A stretch of DNA of 43,453 nt, from NCBI GenBank assembly GCA_045654685.1, contig JAZONV010000053.1:1-43453 (forward strand), read 5' to 3'. Position numbers and translations under genes: made by a program. The stretch is from RGIG1828 sp045654685 (lineage in GTDB: Bacteria > Bacillota > Clostridia > UMGS1810). The notes beneath the pieces are model-generated. The model searched no databases. It saw only the letters and a program-made list of their open reading frames with translations, and had not been told where the DNA came from. This document shows, piece by piece, positions 41,009 through 43,453 of the stretch (its first letter is position 1; every line of letters starts with the position of its first letter).

Positions 41009-41749
41009 TCAACCAACAACCCACATTTTGAGTATTGCCAGACTCTCTCTTAAATAACATGGAATAAGATTGTACCATTGAATAGATGAGTGCATATGTG
41101 TCACGTTTTTATAACCTTCTTTTGCGGCAACAGATGCTGCGCGGTATATATGAAAATTGTTTGTGATTACAACTGTTTTGTAATCATAATCAAAATGTTT
41201 ATCAAGAATTTCTTTTGAAAATCTCATGTTCTCTTCCGTTGATGCCGCTTTTTCTTCTTTTATTATCACATGAGGATCCACCCCGTTTTCAAGAAGATAT
41301 TTTTCCATGGCGTAGCCTTCCGTAACAATTTCCTGATATCCTTTTCCGCCACTCACAACAATCAGGGCATCCGGATTTTTATGATGATATTCTATTGCTT
41401 TGTCAAGACGAGTTTTCAAAGGATATGTCACTTTGTCACCACGAATTCCAGCACCCAAAACCACTATTGCATCCTCATCATAGGACACGTTATCATTTAT
41501 GCCATAAAAAGTTACAAATCCAACAAGCAAAAATTCTGCCACAAACAATGTGAGAATTACGTTCTTTATCCCCTTCATAACTCCCTTTGATGTTATTTCT
41601 CTTATCTTGTCATAATATATTCCACACACAGAAATGCCAATTCCGAGAACAAAAGTGAGCATAACACCAAGATTGAAATTTGAAAGTACGCATAGTGTGA
41701 ATCCGTATGCCGAAAATACAATTCCCACTATCAGCAAAGGCATTAACAT
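41009..41749 (-). CDS. YdcF-family (DUF218) membrane protein
   Basis: 246 aa from the ATG at 41749 (GGAGG eight bases upstream). Three hydrophobic helices in the first 100 residues, then the DUF218/ElyC-SanA-YdcF domain: DAIVVLGAGIRGDKVTYPLKTRLDKAIEYH, IVVSGGKG, EGYAMEKYLLENGVD, KAASTEENMRFSKEIL and TVVITNNFHIYRAA. Members are linked to envelope polysaccharide or peptidoglycan precursor metabolism, but the reaction is not settled. Last gene of the three-gene operon beginning with the AlkD-like gene. Confidence 0.88.
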   Translation of the reverse strand: MLMPLLIVGIVFSAYGFTLCVLSNFNLGVMLTFVLGIGISVCGIYYDKIREITSKGVMKGIKNVILTLFVAEFLLVGFVTFYGINDNVSYDEDAIVVLGAGIRGDKVTYPLKTRLDKAIEYHHKNPDALIVVSGGKGYQEIVTEGYAMEKYLLENGVDPHVIIKEEKAASTEENMRFSKEILDKHFDYDYKTVVITNNFHIYRAASVAAKEGYKNVTHMHSSIQWYNLIPCYLRESLAILKMWVVG

Positions 41750-41770
41750 ATCTTCTTCCTCCAAAACCTG

Positions 41771-42184
41771 TCACAATACCATTATCAGAGTTCCAACTCC
41801 AATGAGTATACACCCCAAAAGAGATTTTGCTTTGAACTGTTCATGCAAAAACACAAATGCCATAACAAGAGTTATAACAACGCTCAATTTGTCAACAGGA
41901 ACAACTTTTGATGCATCTCCCATCTGTAGAGCTTTGTAATAGCAAAGCCACGAAGCTCCCGTTGCAAGTCCCGAAAGAACAAGAAAAAGCCAGCTTTTTG
42001 AACTAATGCCGGATATTCCCTTCTGAGTATTTGTCAAAAAAACCATTCCCCACGCCATAACAAGAACCACAAATGTCCGTATTGCGGTTGCAAGATTGGA
42101 ATTGACTCCGTCTATTCCCACTTTCGCGAGAATAGATGTGAGTGATGCAAAAACTGCTGATAGAAGTGCAAGTATAAACCACAT
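41771..42184 (-). CDS. small EamA/DMT-family transporter
   Basis: 137 aa with five hydrophobic segments, i.e. one EamA unit (half of the usual ten-helix protein). Motifs: FASLTSILAKVGIDGVNSNLATAIRTFVVL near the N-terminus and WLCYYKALQMGDASKVVPVDKLSVVITLVMAFVFLHEQ. Short five-helix forms work as homo- or heterodimers. Substrate unknown. ATG at 42184 lies one base after the AlkD-like stop; no truncation is apparent because the family has a known class of this size. Confidence 0.9.
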   Translation of the reverse strand: MWFILALLSAVFASLTSILAKVGIDGVNSNLATAIRTFVVLVMAWGMVFLTNTQKGISGISSKSWLFLVLSGLATGASWLCYYKALQMGDASKVVPVDKLSVVITLVMAFVFLHEQFKAKSLLGCILIGVGTLIMVL

Positions 42185-42185
42185 A

Positions 42186-42890
42186 TCAATCTCTCCTCTT
42201 TAGTGTTTTTAAAAATCCTTTTTTCTCTTCTGACAGCCGGCGACTTTCTATTGACTTTTGGATTGTCTTATTATGTGTCCAAACATCCAGTACGTTGTTT
42301 TTTATGTATGGCAAGCTTTCGTCATATCGTTTGGCAAGAGCTGTTGCAAAAAACCATGCACGCATCATGTTTATATAATATTCATCCGATTTTACGGATG
42401 CAACCAACGAAAGATGCTCCTTGTCAAAGTTCTCATCAAGGTAGAAACTCATCAAAAGATTAATCCCGTATCTTACTGCATACACGTCTTTTGAACTTAT
42501 CCATCTTTTTATATGTTTCATAAGTTTGTCGGGATATTTTTTCAGCACCGCAGGTTTCATACTGTCGCAGGTCGCCCAGTTGTCAACATATGGCAAAAAA
42601 TTATTGATAAGCTCTATGCATCTTTCAAAGTTTTTTTCTCTTTCTATCAAAAATGCATGAAGGTTGTCTTCTTCAAAATATTTGTGAGGCAAATCACCAA
42701 GAAATTCATCATAGTTTTCAAGAGTTTTTGAAAACTTACGAAGATGTGGGATTCTTATACCTATAACTTTTTCTCTGTCCACAGTTGGCATAAGTTTTGA
42801 ACTGAAATCCCCATACTTTTCATCTGCCATTGAAAGAAGAGATTTGCGGATTAATTCTGTTGTGTTATAACCTTTATTCTCCAATATCAT
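42186..42890 (-). CDS. AlkD-like DNA alkylation repair protein
   Basis: 234 aa from the ATG at 42890, preceded by AGGTGGTGG; an ATG at 42908 would lie on or before the predicted transcript start. All-helical HEAT-like repeat protein of the DNA alkylation repair family: GIRIPHLRKFSK, YVDNWATCDSMKP (with the conserved NWxxxD), YAVRYGINLLMSFYLDE, MMRAWFFATALAK and VWTHNKTIQKSIESRRLS. Such proteins excise or handle bulky alkylated bases, though several relatives lack glycosylase activity. First gene of a three-gene operon. Confidence 0.9.
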   Translation of the reverse strand: MILENKGYNTTELIRKSLLSMADEKYGDFSSKLMPTVDREKVIGIRIPHLRKFSKTLENYDEFLGDLPHKYFEEDNLHAFLIEREKNFERCIELINNFLPYVDNWATCDSMKPAVLKKYPDKLMKHIKRWISSKDVYAVRYGINLLMSFYLDENFDKEHLSLVASVKSDEYYINMMRAWFFATALAKRYDESLPYIKNNVLDVWTHNKTIQKSIESRRLSEEKKGFLKTLKRRD

Positions 42891-42912
42891 ATTTTCCACC
42901 ACCTGCATATTA

Positions 42913-42941
42913 ATTATACTGATTCAATGACGAAATTGCAA
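42913..42941 (-). promoter_or_regulatory. sigma-A promoter of the AlkD-EamA-YdcF operon
   Basis: Minus strand -35 TTGCAA (42936-42941), 17-base spacer, -10 TATAAT (42913-42918); transcript start expected near 42906, which supports the ATG at 42890 as gene start. Confidence 0.8.
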
Positions 42942-43020
42942 TAGGGAGTTTGTCGGGAACGTAAAAAAAGTCCAGATCGCAAAAAGGCAATAATATAAAT
43001 TTTAAAAAAGTGATAATATA

Positions 43021-43253
43021 CTTCACAATTTGAAGTGATTTCAAATAGGATGAAAAATATCTTTTCAAGATATTTTTCTCGGGATTTTGCCTTTTTGCTC
43101 TTGCCAAACCTCTCCCTCGCAGTACCTTTGTACAGCTTCGGGCTACCGCGGTAATCGGGAAACATTCCCGATTACCGTTCGGTTTGACAATTCTGAATCA
43201 TTTTTTCCTGTCCCCGAGTGAGAGTAAAAATTGCTCGCAATTTTTACTCTCAC
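43021..43253. repeat. series of perfect hairpins in gene-free right edge
   Basis: Three strong inverted repeats within 200 bases: 43052-43063 with 43067-43078 (12 bp, 3-nt loop), 43150-43161 with 43165-43176 (12 bp, 3-nt loop; GGTAATCGGGAA arm) and 43218-43233 with 43238-43253 (16 bp, 4-nt loop). No ORF with a ribosome site lies here. Together with the element at 43330-43444 this fills the stretch from 42942 to the window end. Confidence 0.85.
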
Positions 43254-43329
43254 CATTCTCGGCTCGTTATTAAACAGAGCGATAAATTGGAGTTTAACGT
43301 TCTAATTATGATGAAAAATATGCTGTAGC

Positions 43330-43444
43330 GAAACGCTTCTCCTTGGAGGAGAGGCTCCGCCGTTAGGCGGTGGTGAGGTGTTGTAGGGGCGGAGTTCCAT
43401 CTCCGCCCGTTTATCCGGGAGGGCACAGAGACCCTCCCCTACAA
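43330..43444. repeat. palindromic intergenic repeat elements
   Basis: First part (43330-43380): CTCCTTGGAGGAG and CCGCCGTTAGGCGG palindromes ending GGTGAGGTG. Second part: outer arms TTGTAGGGG (43381-43389) and CCCCTACAA (43436-43444) enclose two hairpins, GGGCGGAG/CTCCGCCC and GGGAGGG/CCCTCCC. GC content is far above the surroundings. Elements of this style are scattered between genes in many Clostridia genomes; I recognise the style, not a named family. Confidence 0.7.
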
Positions 43445-43453
43445 TTCCACCTC

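Noticed and set aside
41771..42184. Truncated EamA transporter pseudogene
   Set aside because: 137 residues with five helices match the known short class of the family, with a good start and tight operon spacing, so it is kept as intact.
42910..43165. Small minus-strand ORFs of 65 and 83 codons upstream of the AlkD-like gene
   Set aside because: No ribosome site, low-complexity hydrophobic content, overlap with a hairpin and with the operon promoter.
43021..43444. Possible CRISPR array
   Set aside because: The hairpins differ in sequence and spacing; there are no equal direct repeats with unique spacers, and no cas gene is seen.

Overview
The window reads as a low-GC Clostridia chromosome segment (anaerobic Firmicutes, probably an uncultured gut or gut-like lineage). 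The grounds are the gene families (MraZ, PASTA-type class B PBP, RNase Y/YmdB, two MurA paralogues, NusG-II/Gx pair), frequent TTG and GTG starts, AGGAGG-type ribosome sites and AT-rich spacers. MurE carries the DNPR motif, so the wall should be meso-diaminopimelate type. Every gene I accept is on the minus strand, so the natural reading order is right to left. I saw no rRNA, tRNA or CRISPR array.

Right edge to 39 kb: a 0.5-kb block packed with hairpins and palindromic intergenic repeats (43.0-43.45 kb), then an operon with an AlkD-like protein, a small EamA/DMT membrane protein and a YdcF/DUF218 protein, then a CDF metal exporter with a polyhistidine tail, yebC, a MurA paralogue and a WalJ/YycJ-like metallo-hydrolase. 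A decayed AraC-type regulator lies at 36.7-36.95 kb. RNase Y (rny), ymdB and an orphan family-5 solute-binding lipoprotein follow.

32.1 to 14.3 kb: a division and cell wall (dcw) cluster starting from a promoter with a textbook MraZ operator (four TGG boxes exactly 10 bp apart). The order is mraZ, rsmH, ftsL, ftsI/spoVD-type PBP, murE, murF, mraY, ftsW, murG, murA, ftsQ, ftsZ. The classical murD, murC, murB and ftsA are absent from their usual places and murA sits between murG and ftsQ. Then come nrdR, dusB, a NusG-domain-II protein, a Gx transporter, and an ECF sigma factor with its membrane-bound anti-sigma-like partner.

14.05 kb to the left edge: two tandem, paralogous secreted RHS (YD-repeat, WapA-like) modules. 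Each begins with a near-identical ~350-nt control region holding a sigma-A promoter, a tiny ribosome-site-bearing leader ORF and an intrinsic terminator whose stem overlaps that ORF. Each then has a secreted surface-domain protein and an RHS protein with a signal peptide. Module B (13.7-5.1 kb) ends in a lipase-fold C-terminal toxin domain (Ser314 in GHSKG), followed by a translationally coupled membrane-anchored protein that is the obvious immunity candidate, and a secreted copper-amine-oxidase-N-type protein. Its RHS frame is interrupted by one in-frame TAA just before the toxin end. Module A (4.6 kb to beyond the left edge) has its RHS frame broken at a run of seven G (coding strand). The duplicated leader/terminator device and the two single-lesion interruptions are the most interesting features of the window.
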